Assembly: GCF_001984155.1 (NCBI RefSeq)
Contig: NZ_MTQO01000054.1
Span: 1,116,001-1,180,000 of the forward strand
Reading direction: 5' to 3'
Length of the DNA: 64,000 bases
Source of the DNA: Actinosynnema sp. ALI-1.44
GTDB lineage: Bacteria > Actinomycetota > Actinomycetes > Mycobacteriales > Pseudonocardiaceae
The notes under the pieces are model-generated. The model had not been told where the DNA came from, did no database searches, and worked only from the letters and a program-made list of their open reading frames with translations. Position numbers and translations under genes: made by a program. Shown here in pieces: positions 20,871 through 29,133 of this stretch (its first letter is position 1; the number at the start of each line of letters is the position of its first letter).

Positions 20871-20920
20871 ACCTCGTGAGTGGTTAGTCCGGTTCTAACC
20901 GGACTAACCACTCACGAGGT
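20871..20920 (+). terminator. 24-bp perfect inverted repeat behind pheT
   Basis: The arm 20871-20894 (starting ACCTCGTGAGTGGTTAG) is the exact reverse complement of 20897-20920, with only CT between. It begins three bases after the pheT stop. It would form an extremely stable RNA hairpin or a DNA cruciform. There is no T-run. It probably ends the pheST transcript; palindromes of this kind may be a dispersed family in related genomes. Confidence 0.7.
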
Positions 20921-20969
20921 GGACCTGTATGGGGCGGAACTGTCGGAGGTCGGGCGTAGGGTGCCCCGC

Positions 20970-21647
20970 GTGAGCAGATTGGGCGACGCGGTCCGCGCCG
21001 GGCTCGAGCGCGCCGCGGATCCGCGCAAAGCGCCGGAGATGCAGCGGTACATGAAGTCCGAGATGCCGTACCGCGGTGTGGCCAAGCCGGAGCGGGCCGC
21101 GTTGACCAAGGAGCTCTTCGCCGAGCACGTGATGTCCGATGTGGACGAGTTGGTGGCGACCACGCTGGAGCTGTGGCGCGGCGCCGAGTTCAGGGAAGAG
21201 CGCTACGTCGCGGTCGACCTGACCGGCGATCGCCGCTACCGGGCCTGGCAGAACTCGGACCTGATGCCGCTGTACGACGAGATGATCGTGACCGGCGCGT
21301 GGTGGGACTACGTCGACGAGGTGGCCATCCGCCGTGTCGGGCCGATCCTGCAGGCCGAGCCTGAGGTCATGACGCCGATGATGCTGGAGTGGTCGGCCGA
21401 CGCCGACCTGTGGCGCCGCCGCACGTCGATCATCTGCCAGGTCGGTGCGAGGACGGACGTCGACACCGACCTGCTCACCAGGACCATCGAGGCGAACATC
21501 GCCGACAAGGACTTCTTCCTGCGCAAGGGAATCGGCTGGGCGCTGCGTCAGCACTCCAAGATGGACGCGGCCTGGGTGCGCGCCTTCGTCGACGCACACC
21601 CAGACCTGTCACCGTTGTCCCGAAGAGAAGCTAGGAAATACCTCTAG
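20970..21647 (+). CDS. AlkD-like DNA glycosylase (HEAT-like repeats)
   Basis: The 225-residue product resembles AlkD, which removes bulky or cationic alkylated bases such as 3- and 7-methylpurines. It shows MQRYMKSEMPYRGV near the start, the substrate-site segment TGAWWDYVDEVA, LWRRRTSIICQ and the C-terminal FFLRKGIGWALRQHSK, all typical of the family's helical repeats. GTG at 20970 gives a start matching related proteins; GTG at 20961 has a better-spaced GGAGG and remains possible. Its 3' end overlaps a convergent minus-strand gene by 17 bases. It is cytoplasmic and apparently monocistronic. Confidence 0.88.
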   Translation: MSRLGDAVRAGLERAADPRKAPEMQRYMKSEMPYRGVAKPERAALTKELFAEHVMSDVDELVATTLELWRGAEFREERYVAVDLTGDRRYRAWQNSDLMPLYDEMIVTGAWWDYVDEVAIRRVGPILQAEPEVMTPMMLEWSADADLWRRRTSIICQVGARTDVDTDLLTRTIEANIADKDFFLRKGIGWALRQHSKMDAAWVRAFVDAHPDLSPLSRREARKYL

Positions 21648-22170
21648 GACCCCGGATGGCGTACGCGGCCAAGCCCAGCACTCCGAGCGCCGTCGCGGTG
21701 AGCAAAGCCCCGGTCGACTCGGGGCTTTGCACCAGCCAGGTCAGGATCGTGTTGTCGGTCGGTCCCGCGACAACGCAGACGGCCGTCCAGAGCACGGGCA
21801 GTGTCCACGAGAGTTGGCTACCCAGAACCGTGGCGGTCAAACCTGTCAGTCCGGCCAGTCCGACGGCGCCTCGGAGGATCATCCCGGCATCCCACATCTG
21901 GAGCGCGGTGGTCAGCCCGCACACCACCGCCGCCGCGACGACCAGATGCGTGCCCCGCCACAGCGGCCACGGCAACGCGCCGGTCCGGTCGAGCTTGAGG
22001 TCCGGGCTGCCCAGCCCGGCAGACATCGCGCAGACTCCCATAGCCAGCGCCAGGAGCAAGATCCTCCAGTCCCGGTTGTCGAGCGCCCAGATACCGACCG
22101 TTGACGCGAGCATGACCGCGAAAGCCGCGAACAATCCGCGAGAACGCGCGTACAACACCAGAAGACGCAT
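21631..22170 (-). CDS. Hydrophobic membrane protein of the ABC operon
   Basis: This 179-residue protein has five or six hydrophobic segments (for example LFAAFAVMLASTVGIWAL, LILLALAMGVCAMSAGL-like, and LLTATALGVLGLAAYAI). No named domain was recognised. The ATG overlaps the upstream permease stop as TGATG, so it is translated as the last gene of the sigma/anti-sigma/ABC operon. It probably belongs to the same export complex or accompanies it; this is inference from position. Confidence 0.7.
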   Translation of the reverse strand: MRLLVLYARSRGLFAAFAVMLASTVGIWALDNRDWRILLLALAMGVCAMSAGLGSPDLKLDRTGALPWPLWRGTHLVVAAAVVCGLTTALQMWDAGMILRGAVGLAGLTGLTATVLGSQLSWTLPVLWTAVCVVAGPTDNTILTWLVQSPESTGALLTATALGVLGLAAYAIRGPRGIS

Positions 22171-23480
22171 CAGCAGTCACGCGCCTCGGCGCGCAGTGCG
22201 GCAACTCGCGCGGGCTGCTGGTCGGCGGGCAGTGCGCGGACTTCGTTCCAGAGCTTCCCCGCGATGTCCGTCGCCTGTGGGGTCAGCTCTTTCCGGGAGA
22301 CGGGCTTCGATTCGCCGTTGAGCCACGACGCCACAACGACTCGCCTGGCCGCGGATTTGTCATAACCCGTCATGCCGTTCTCGCAGCGGAACCGGGCGGG
22401 CCCGGCCAGAAGAGTCTGTTCGATGTCCTTTCCGTTCCAGAAGTCGGTGAAGAAGTACGCGGTGCCACCCGAGGACGGGACGGTGTCGACGTCGAAGTAG
22501 CCCACCCGCGCCTCTTCCGCCGAAGTCGGCCCACCCGGTAGTTTCGCCAACTTCGTCAACGCTTCCCGTGCTTGGCCGACGTACTCGCCGAGGTCGTCCT
22601 CGTGCAACCGGGACACGCACACGCGCGGTCCGCCGTCCGCACACACCAGCGCGGACGCCGCCTCGTCCCGCTCGTACACCCCGTCATGCGACGGCAGCAG
22701 GAAGAACGTGAACAGACCGGCGGCGACGGCCGGGACGAGTGCGAGCAACTGGGCCTTGCGACCGATGAACGTGAGCAGTCCGAAACCGGTCACGGCCAGT
22801 CCGAGGAACCACAGGACCTGGACCGCGCTCACGTCGGCGGCCACCTTGAGGAACGGGTTGTACTGACCTTTGAGCACCGGGGTCATCAGGGCGAACTCGT
22901 TCGACACCGTGCCCTCGATGTCACTGCCCGAGCTGGGAGTGGCGACGAGCGCCAGCGTTGTGGCGGCGAAGGCGAGTACCGCCAGGATCGGGGCGGTCAG
23001 CAGGTACGGCAGCACCCGCCCGATACCCATCCCGATCAACACGGCCGCGACCAGCGACAACATGCCCACGACCGTCACCGGCAGCCAGTCGGCGTCGAAG
23101 TAGCTCGTGTTCCCGAGCACCTGCACCGCACCGACGAGGAAGATCACCAGATACCCGGCGACCGCACTCAGGCACAGCGCGGCCACCGGCGGCACCGCAC
23201 GCTGGAACGCGGTCTTGGGCATCGTCGACATCAGCTCGTCGACGCCTGCTCGGCGGTCCCGCCTGCCCTGCCACGCTCCCGCACCCAACGCCAACGGCCA
23301 CACCATGTTCAGCATGAAGCGCTGCCAGACGGCCAGCGACGTCCATTCGCTCGTCCACCCGTCCGGGCCTCTGTTCCACGGCCCGGACATCCCGAGAAGC
23401 ATGCCGAGAGCGATCAGGACGACCAGGCCACCGGTCCACAACGCGACCGAGCGCCGCAGTTCGATCTTCAACGCCTTCAC
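22170..23480 (-). CDS. ABC transporter permease-like membrane protein
   Basis: The 436-residue product starts at GTG 23480, overlapping the ATPase stop by four bases. It begins with KALKIELRRSVALWTGGLVV and has six transmembrane segments in the first ~270 residues (including LSAVAGYLVIFLVGAVQVLG and VVGMLSLVAAVLIGMGIGRV). A seventh follows near 275-290, and then comes a large extracytoplasmic C-terminal domain containing Cys residues (SALVCADGGPRVCVSRL). The topology suits an ABC-2-like exporter permease with an added outer domain. The substrate is unknown. Confidence 0.75.
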   Translation of the reverse strand: MKALKIELRRSVALWTGGLVVLIALGMLLGMSGPWNRGPDGWTSEWTSLAVWQRFMLNMVWPLALGAGAWQGRRDRRAGVDELMSTMPKTAFQRAVPPVAALCLSAVAGYLVIFLVGAVQVLGNTSYFDADWLPVTVVGMLSLVAAVLIGMGIGRVLPYLLTAPILAVLAFAATTLALVATPSSGSDIEGTVSNEFALMTPVLKGQYNPFLKVAADVSAVQVLWFLGLAVTGFGLLTFIGRKAQLLALVPAVAAGLFTFFLLPSHDGVYERDEAASALVCADGGPRVCVSRLHEDDLGEYVGQAREALTKLAKLPGGPTSAEEARVGYFDVDTVPSSGGTAYFFTDFWNGKDIEQTLLAGPARFRCENGMTGYDKSAARRVVVASWLNGESKPVSRKELTPQATDIAGKLWNEVRALPADQQPARVAALRAEARDC

Positions 23481-24262
23481 GACGCACGCCCCAGCAGCGC
23501 CGAGTAGCCGCGTTCCAGCGGGCTGTCGCCCGCCTCGGACTCGCTGCCCGCCGCGGCCAGCGTCTCCGGTGTCCCCTGGAACACCAGGCGGCCCTCGCGC
23601 ATCAACACGACGTCCGTGCACGCGTTGGCGACGTCCTCGACCAGGTGCGTGGACACCACGACGCAGGTGTCCGAGCTCAACGACCGCAGCAGTTCACGGA
23701 ACTGCATGCGTTGCGCCGGGTCCAGACCCACGGTCGGCTCGTCCAGCAACAGGATCCGCGGGTTGTTGACCAGTGCCTGCGCGATCCCCGCGCGCCGCAC
23801 CATCCCACCGGACAACGTCTTGAGCTTGTCGTCAGCCCGGGAGGTCAGGTCCGCCCGGTCGATCGCCCGTTGCACCGCTTCCGGGATCTCGGCCTTCGGC
23901 ATCTCCTTCAGCCACGCCATGTACTCGACGAACTCGCGCACGGTGAACCGCGAGTAGAACCCGAACTGCTGGGGAAGATAACCGATTTCCCGCCGTATCG
24001 GCCGCAGGTCGGTCCCGCCCGGCTTGCGGCCGAGCAGCTCGACCGAACCACCTGAGGGGCGTAGAACTGTTGCCAGACAACGGATCAACGTCGTCTTACC
24101 GGCACCGTTCGGGCCGAGGATGCCGTGCACGCCGATGCCGAGTGACAGGTCCAGCTCGTTCACGGCCATCCGCCGACCGGCCCGTACCCGCAGGCCCACG
24201 GCCCTGATCTCCGAGGCGTACGTCGTCGGCGCGGTCTCCGCCGCACTCACCACGCGTCCCAC
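23477..24262 (-). CDS. ABC transporter ATP-binding protein
   Basis: This 261-residue ABC ATPase has Walker A GPNGAGKTT, a Q-loop in IGYLPQQFGFY, signature LSGGMVRR, Walker B ILLLDEPTVGLDP and the H-loop VVSTHLVED. The FxQ and signature variants place it with ABC-2/DrrA-like exporters. GTG at 24262 has AAGGGG seven bases upstream, an excellent site. It follows the anti-sigma-like gene by 11 bases and overlaps the permease gene. It powers export by the two membrane proteins downstream. Confidence 0.93.
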   Translation of the reverse strand: MGRVVSAAETAPTTYASEIRAVGLRVRAGRRMAVNELDLSLGIGVHGILGPNGAGKTTLIRCLATVLRPSGGSVELLGRKPGGTDLRPIRREIGYLPQQFGFYSRFTVREFVEYMAWLKEMPKAEIPEAVQRAIDRADLTSRADDKLKTLSGGMVRRAGIAQALVNNPRILLLDEPTVGLDPAQRMQFRELLRSLSSDTCVVVSTHLVEDVANACTDVVLMREGRLVFQGTPETLAAAGSESEAGDSPLERGYSALLGRAS

Positions 24263-24273
24263 AATGTTTCCCC

Positions 24274-25038
24274 TTAACGCAGCAGTCGCGAGAAGCTGTC
24301 GGCCCGCAGGCCCAGCACGGCGACGCATCCGACAATGATCAACGCCCAATAGGGCAGGCTGGCTGGGTGCAGCACGGCCGGCACGTTCTGCTCGGCGAGA
24401 CTGGGGCCCGCGACCACCAGCAGCCACACCCCGGCGAGTACGACCGAGGCACGCGTGACGCCGATGAGCAAACCGAGAACGAGCGCGCCGACCGTGAACG
24501 CCAATGACGGCAACAACCACAGCGCCGGTGAGACCCGTCCTGGCAGCCCGGCCAGGAAGAGCGCGGGAATCATGACGACCAGCACACCGACTGTGCGCCG
24601 CAGGACCAGTTCGAGGCCCGCGCGTGGCGACCCGGCGACCAGTTCGTACATCGGGTCCGCGTTCTTGTTCCACGCCAGCGCGACACCGAGCATCGGCGCG
24701 ACCGGCGCGACCAGGAGCACGAACGAGGTGTCGAGCACCGTCAACGCGTCGAGCAGCATCGCGATGGCCGCGATCAGGATGGTCATCCCGATCCACGGAA
24801 AACCGGCCGGAGTGATCCAGGTGGACAGCCGCCTGCGTTTCGCGGGCACCTCGGCCGGTGTGAGCCCGGCCCACACTGTGTCCAGCAGGGGAGCGATGCC
24901 GTCGGCGTGGGACGCCAGCAGCTGGCGGCAAGAGGCGCATGTCTCCATGTGCGCTTCCAACGCCCAAACCTGGTCCGCGGGTATGCCTTTGTCCCCGTTG
25001 GCATACCTGCGGACCAGGTCCCCCGACACGTGGCTCAT
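24274..25038 (-). CDS. Membrane protein with zinc-finger anti-sigma domain
   Basis: This is a 254-residue protein. The N-terminal domain contains HMETCASC at residues 30-37, the H-x3-C-x2-C core of zinc-binding anti-sigma (ZAS/zf-HC2) domains, followed by about six transmembrane segments from residue 80. It overlaps the ECF sigma gene by ATGA, so it is very likely the membrane anti-sigma factor for that sigma. It lies ahead of the ABC genes, which suggests the operon senses an envelope signal and drives its own exporter. Confidence 0.85.
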   Translation of the reverse strand: MSHVSGDLVRRYANGDKGIPADQVWALEAHMETCASCRQLLASHADGIAPLLDTVWAGLTPAEVPAKRRRLSTWITPAGFPWIGMTILIAAIAMLLDALTVLDTSFVLLVAPVAPMLGVALAWNKNADPMYELVAGSPRAGLELVLRRTVGVLVVMIPALFLAGLPGRVSPALWLLPSLAFTVGALVLGLLIGVTRASVVLAGVWLLVVAGPSLAEQNVPAVLHPASLPYWALIIVGCVAVLGLRADSFSRLLR

Positions 25039-25565
25039 GACAGCGCCTCCCGTAGCAAGATCCGCGCCCGGCGCGCTCGTGTTTTCACTGTCCCTTCGGG
25101 CACTCCGAGCAGGACTGACGTCTCCCGCACCGTCAGTCCGTCGAGCACCATCGCCTGCAGCACGTCCCGCAGCTCGGGCGCCAGTTCGTCCAGCGCGGCG
25201 CCCAGCTCGGCCCCGACTGTTCCCGACAGCGCCTCGTCCTCCGCGGCGGGCGCGTCCAGCGGGGCGTCGGGCCGGATCTCGGCCTGCCTCGCCTGCTTGC
25301 GGAAGACGTCAACGAGCCGGTGGGCCGCTATCGTCCACAGCCACCCGACCGCGCTGCCGTCCACCGCGGCGCCCGCGAACCCGCCTGCCGCACGCCAGAC
25401 TGCGAGGTATGTCTCCTGCATGACCTCGGCGACGACCTGGTCGTCCGAACAACGGCGGCGCAACCGCACAGCCAGCCACGGTGACGTACGGCGGTACAGC
25501 TCCTCGAAGGCCGCCCGGTCGCCTTTGGCGATCCGGCGCACCAACGCCGCTTCGTCGTCCGTCAT
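25035..25565 (-). CDS. ECF-type RNA polymerase sigma factor
   Basis: This 176-residue sigma-70 family member has region 2 in FEELYRRTSPWLAVRLRRR...VMQETYLAVWRAAG and WLWTIAAHRLVDVFRKQAR. Region 4 is in LDELAPELRDVLQAMVLDGL and TVRETSVLLGVPEGTVKTRA, a helix-turn-helix for the -35 element. It lacks regions 1 and 3, as ECF sigmas do. It is the first gene of a five-gene operon with its presumed anti-sigma and an ABC exporter, and autoregulation is likely. Confidence 0.93.
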   Translation of the reverse strand: MTDDEAALVRRIAKGDRAAFEELYRRTSPWLAVRLRRRCSDDQVVAEVMQETYLAVWRAAGGFAGAAVDGSAVGWLWTIAAHRLVDVFRKQARQAEIRPDAPLDAPAAEDEALSGTVGAELGAALDELAPELRDVLQAMVLDGLTVRETSVLLGVPEGTVKTRARRARILLREALS

Positions 25566-25571
25566 GCCCAG

Positions 25572-26141
25572 CTAGACGACGGGATGCCCGGAACGGTTCT
25601 CGTCCGGCGGGATCACTTCGAGCCCCAGCGCGCCCCACGCGGCGTCGACGGACACTTTTCGCAGCTCGTCCTGGGGAACGTCGGCGAATTCGATCGTGCA
25701 GTCCTGGAGCCCGCCCAGCGCGATTGTGGCCTTCGTCGCCTCCGCGAGGGTCGGGTCGGGGCCGATCAGCAAGGCGGCGACCCGCCTGCGCCACGCGAGC
25801 ACGAGCTCGACCAGCCCGAGGTCGCTCAGCGTGGTCAGCTCCCGCAGCAGGAGCCGGATGTCGCGGCGGTGCCGGTAGTGGAAGTCGAAGTACCGTTCCA
25901 GCAGCGCCCGCTTGTCGATGTCGGACACCTTCTCCCACTGCTCGATGACGCCCTCGGCGTCGTCCAGCAGGGGCTTCATGATGCTGCGCAGCAGGTCTTC
26001 CCGCGAGGCGAAGTGGTAGTAGAGGGCCGGTTTGCTGATCCCGAGCCGCTCGGCGATCTCCCGCAGGCTGGTCTTCTGCACGCCCTGCTCGGCGAAGAGC
26101 TCCCGCGCCGCGTCCAGGATGCGCTGTTTGGTGTCGGCCAC
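25572..26141 (-). CDS. TetR-family repressor, probable regulator of the FAD monooxygenase
   Basis: This is a 189-residue TetR protein with the N-terminal helix-turn-helix TSLREIAERLGISKPALYYH at residues 24-43. Fifteen bases before its ATG lies the palindrome TGACCTACCGGCAGGTCA. The same motif occurs twice in the promoter of the FAD monooxygenase at 27904, across the intervening XRE/DUF397 genes. The simplest reading is that this protein represses itself and that oxygenase and is released by a small hydrophobic ligand. It ends six bases before the ECF sigma start but is probably transcribed separately from its own promoter. Confidence 0.92.
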   Translation of the reverse strand: MADTKQRILDAARELFAEQGVQKTSLREIAERLGISKPALYYHFASREDLLRSIMKPLLDDAEGVIEQWEKVSDIDKRALLERYFDFHYRHRRDIRLLLRELTTLSDLGLVELVLAWRRRVAALLIGPDPTLAEATKATIALGGLQDCTIEFADVPQDELRKVSVDAAWGALGLEVIPPDENRSGHPVV

Positions 26142-26155
26142 GCTCCAAGGGTAAG

Positions 26156-26173
26156 TGACCTACCGGCAGGTCA
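26156..26173 (-). promoter_or_regulatory. TetR operator in front of the tetR gene
   Basis: TGACCTACCGGCAGGTCA is an 18-bp palindrome with a single mismatched pair, ending 15 bases from the tetR ATG. The consensus TGACxTACCGGTAxGTCA is shared with the two perfect sites at 27841-27895. Confidence 0.75.
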
Positions 26174-26196
26174 GTGCCCGCCGGTAGGCCGGTGTC

Positions 26197-26448
26197 TCAG
26201 ACCAGATGGTCGAACTCACCGTTCTTGGCGCCCGACAGCATGGCCGCGATCTCGGCCTCGGTGAACTGGAGAACCGGGCCGCCATCACCCAGCTTGGAGT
26301 CCCGCAGACCGATCACACCACCAACCTTGGCGAACTCGACGCAGTCACCGTTTGGCTGGCTGGCAGTTGCCTTCTGCCACATCGCCCCCTCGAAGGCGAT
26401 GTCGGGCAGGTAGTCTCGCTCGCGCAACGAACCGTCCTTTCCGAACAC
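26197..26448 (-). CDS. DUF397 domain protein
   Basis: This 83-residue protein has the DUF397 core: WQKATASQPNGDCVEFAKVG, then GLRDSKLGDGGPVLQFTEAE and FLSGAKNGEFD-like end (MLSGAKNGEFDHL). DUF397 proteins are small actinobacterial partners of XRE/DUF5753 regulators, and this one starts (GTG 26448) three bases behind such a regulator. The pair is thought to act in developmental or antibiotic control and has been likened to toxin-antitoxin-like modules; the exact role is not established. Confidence 0.92.
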   Translation of the reverse strand: MFGKDGSLRERDYLPDIAFEGAMWQKATASQPNGDCVEFAKVGGVIGLRDSKLGDGGPVLQFTEAEIAAMLSGAKNGEFDHLV

Positions 26449-26451
26449 GTT

Positions 26452-27306
26452 TCATGAGTATTCCTCCGCCACTTCCCCGATGAAGTCGACCGACTCCACC
26501 GGGCCCAGCGCGGCGGCCTGAAGGAAGCCCCACAGTCGCTCGTAGCCTTCCACCAGCGTGGGATCATCGATATAGCGCTCGTCGTCGTATTGCTCAAGGT
26601 GTACGAGGTTCAGCGGCGCTGCGATGCCCGGACCAGGTACGTGGATCATCGCGAAGCTCAGCCAGCCGTAGCTGGTCTGGTTCGCACTCGCGAGCGGCAG
26701 CACCTGCACCAGCACATTGGGCATGTTCGCGACATCGACCAGGCGGTTCATCTGTTCGCGCATCACCGCGTGATCGCCGTAAACACGCCTGAGTGCTGAC
26801 TCGGACAGCACGAACGACAGGTTCACCTCGCGTTCGAGGAGCGCTTGCCTGTCCCTGCGGGCCTTCACGATCTCATCCTCGTCGAAGCTGTCGCTGAACG
26901 GCGACGGGAGCCGTGTGAGTGCCCGGACGTAGTTCTGGGTCTGCAGCAGGCCGGGGATGATCTCCGCACGCATCTCACGGATCCGGTCGCAGTGGGCCTC
27001 CAGGTCGATCAGCATCCTCGCGGCCTCCCGGTACACCGCCTTGTAGCCGGTCCAGTCGCCCTTCTTGCCCAGGTTGCGGGCCAGGTCCATCATGACGCTG
27101 ATCAGTTCGGGGCTGGCGCCGTATGCCTCGCCCATCATGCGCACGTCGCCGACGCTCGGCCGGGACGTCATGTTCAGGATCCGGTTGATCTTCGTTCCGC
27201 GGCAACCCAGGTAGTCGGCGACCTCCTGGTCCTTCACGCCGGACTCCTGCTTCAACCTGTTCAACTCGTTGTTGAGCATCAGGAGCGGAACGGTCTTCGT
27301 CGTCAT
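26452..27306 (-). CDS. XRE-family regulator with DUF5753
   Basis: This 284-residue protein has an N-terminal helix-turn-helix (NRLKQESGVKDQEVADYLGC...TKINRILNMTSRPSVGDV), followed from about residue 90 by DUF5753 (EIIPGLLQTQNYVRALTRLP, FVLSESALRRVYGDHAVMRE, VLVQVLPLASANQTSYGWLS). ATG at 27306 has GGAAGG six bases upstream. It is paired with DUF397 downstream and divergent from a small unknown gene. This layout occurs many times per genome in streptomycetes and pseudonocardiae. Confidence 0.93.
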   Translation of the reverse strand: MTTKTVPLLMLNNELNRLKQESGVKDQEVADYLGCRGTKINRILNMTSRPSVGDVRMMGEAYGASPELISVMMDLARNLGKKGDWTGYKAVYREAARMLIDLEAHCDRIREMRAEIIPGLLQTQNYVRALTRLPSPFSDSFDEDEIVKARRDRQALLEREVNLSFVLSESALRRVYGDHAVMREQMNRLVDVANMPNVLVQVLPLASANQTSYGWLSFAMIHVPGPGIAAPLNLVHLEQYDDERYIDDPTLVEGYERLWGFLQAAALGPVESVDFIGEVAEEYS

Positions 27307-27393
27307 CGGGAACCTTCCGTGCTGTCGGCTGCGGATCACAGTATCGGTCACGGTCTGTCACATCGCGAATCACCCGTTCGATTAGTTCTGAAA

Positions 27394-27405
27394 TAGGAAA
27401 TCCTA
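27394..27405. promoter_or_regulatory. Small palindrome in the XRE divergent promoter region
   Basis: TAGGA-AA-TCCTA lies in an AT-richer stretch between the XRE gene and the divergent small gene. It is a candidate XRE operator on position alone. Confidence 0.25.
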
Positions 27406-27577
27406 GATTAGGTTGTAGGTACCCAGCGAGGTGTGCACATCCTCGGCGGAGCCGCAGTTCTCGATAGGTCGTCGGCCCGCGTGCGCACCACCGCCGGTCC
27501 GTGCGGCCGAGGCCACTTCCCCAGCGCTGCCGACGCCGTACGGACCGGTCGAAACCTCTACATGTAAAGGAAGTTCC

Positions 27578-27835
27578 GTGTCCGATGAACAGGAATGCAG
27601 TCAGCGCGTGATCGACATGGTGAAGAGTCAGGCGCCTAAGGTGTTCGCGGTCGTGATCGAGTCCGGTTGTTCGGAAGAGGCCCGGGTGGTCGCGTGGGGC
27701 ATGACCCTCGCGGATGGCGCGTACATGACCTCGGTCGAGGGAAACAACCAGTGGTTGCTGGCCGATCCCGACAACGCGTTGATGTACATCCGTCACGCCC
27801 CTGAAGACACGCCCTATCTGGTCTGGGCTGCCTGA
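27578..27835 (+). CDS. Small acidic protein of unknown function, divergent from XRE/DUF397
   Basis: This gene encodes 85 residues from GTG 27578, preceded by AAAGGAAG at a good distance. Sequence features include RVIDMVKSQAPKVFAVVIES and WLLADPDNALMYIRHAPEDT, an alpha/beta-looking fold with no family I can name. A short acidic gene often accompanies XRE/DUF397 modules in divergent orientation, so it may belong to the module. It ends five bases before the first TetR operator of the next gene. Confidence 0.7.
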   Translation: MSDEQECSQRVIDMVKSQAPKVFAVVIESGCSEEARVVAWGMTLADGAYMTSVEGNNQWLLADPDNALMYIRHAPEDTPYLVWAA

Positions 27836-27840
27836 ATCCG

Positions 27841-27895
27841 CTGACTTACCGGTAGGTCAGATTTCATGGTACTGTCTGACCTACCGGTAAGTCAG
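27841..27895 (+). promoter_or_regulatory. Double TetR operator and promoter of the FAD monooxygenase
   Basis: CTGACTTACCGGTAGGTCAG (27841-27860) and CTGACCTACCGGTAAGTCAG (27876-27895) are exact reverse complements, 35 bases apart start to start. A possible -35 (TTACCG, 27846) lies in the first and a possible -10 (TACTGT, 27870-27875) abuts the second, which runs into the AGGAGG ribosome site. The arrangement blocks both RNA polymerase and elongation. The sites match the operator of the tetR gene at 25572-26141. Confidence 0.8.
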
Positions 27896-27903
27896 GAGGG
27901 GAC

Positions 27904-29121
27904 ATGAAGGTACTCATCTCGGGGGCGAGCATCGCCGGGCCGGTTCTCGCCTACTGGTTGGCGAGGTACGGCCACGAGGTCACGGTCGTCGAGCGCGCGT
28001 CCGTGCTGCGCAAGACAGGCGGACACGCCGTGGACCTGTTCCGCCCGGCGATGGACATCAGCGAGCAGATGGGCGTTCTGCCGCGCATCGAGCGCGCGGC
28101 CACGGGCACCGACCGGATGACGGTCCACCGGCCCGGGGTGGCCGGGCCTGCCAGGATCAACCTCGGCAAGATCTACGGCGCCACCTCGGACCGGCACGTC
28201 GAGATCATGCGAGACGACCTCAGCGAGATCTACTACGACGCCACGACCGACGACGTGGAGTACGTCTTCGGCGACTCGGTCACCCGGATCGACGAGGACG
28301 GCACGGTCGCGTTCGAGAGCAACGCGTCCCGGCGGTTCGACATCGTCGTCGGTGCCGACGGGCTGCACTCGAACGTGCGACGGCTGACCTTCGGTGCGGA
28401 AGCCGACTGCACCGAGTTCGTCGGCGCGTACCTCGCCGTGCTCAGCGTCCCGAAAGACCTGGCCCGCCAAGGCGAGTTCACCATCCACCTGGACGTGGAC
28501 AGAATGGCGGGGATCTACAGCGCGCACCACATGGCGGACGCACGCGCGCTGTTCCTGTTCCGCAGCAAGCCGCTCGACTACCACTACCGTGACGTGGCAC
28601 GACAGAAGGACCTGCTGCGCCAGGCGTTCCACCGCCTCCACCCGGAGGTGAACCGCCTGCTCGACCACGCCGAGACCGCACCGGCGTTCTACTTCGACTC
28701 GATCACCCAACTCCGCCTGGAATCATGGTCGCGCGGCCGGGTAACGCTCGTCGGAGACGCGGGCTATTGCCCAGGACCGGCCATCGGCGGCAGTACGAGC
28801 TTGACCGTCCTCGGCGCCTACGTCTTAGCCGGAGAGCTCACCGCGGCAGGGGACGACCACGAACGCGGATTCGCCGCCTACGAGCGGGAGATGATCGGCT
28901 TCGTCCGCCGCAGCCGCGAATTCGCCTTGATGGCAGCCAGAAACCTGATCCCTCACACCAAGTTGGGTGTGTGGGGCCTGGTCAACGGCGCCCGGGTGAT
29001 GTCAGCCCTGCCGCCGTCACTCGGCCGCGCCCTGGCCGCCCTCAACCCGTCAGGACTCCGGCTCCACGACTCGTTCGAGGTGAAGAGCTACGACGTTCCC
29101 CAACCCATCCGGCAACGCTGA
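27904..29121 (+). CDS. FAD-dependent monooxygenase (class A, TetX-like)
   Basis: This 405-residue flavoprotein starts with the Rossmann motif MKVLISGASIAGPVLAYWLA (GxGxxG variant with Ser) and ends the first beta-alpha-beta at VVERA. The DG motif is VVGADGLHSNVRR, and the GD motif is GDAGYCPGPAIGGSTSLTVL. Family members hydroxylate aromatic or polyketide compounds using NAD(P)H and O2, and several inactivate tetracyclines or rifamycins. Tight TetR control by two operators suggests induction by a xenobiotic or an endogenous antibiotic-like ligand; this is inference. It ends 12 bases before a convergent gene. Confidence 0.88.
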   Translation: MKVLISGASIAGPVLAYWLARYGHEVTVVERASVLRKTGGHAVDLFRPAMDISEQMGVLPRIERAATGTDRMTVHRPGVAGPARINLGKIYGATSDRHVEIMRDDLSEIYYDATTDDVEYVFGDSVTRIDEDGTVAFESNASRRFDIVVGADGLHSNVRRLTFGAEADCTEFVGAYLAVLSVPKDLARQGEFTIHLDVDRMAGIYSAHHMADARALFLFRSKPLDYHYRDVARQKDLLRQAFHRLHPEVNRLLDHAETAPAFYFDSITQLRLESWSRGRVTLVGDAGYCPGPAIGGSTSLTVLGAYVLAGELTAAGDDHERGFAAYEREMIGFVRRSREFALMAARNLIPHTKLGVWGLVNGARVMSALPPSLGRALAALNPSGLRLHDSFEVKSYDVPQPIRQR

Positions 29122-29133
29122 CGCCTCACCGCC

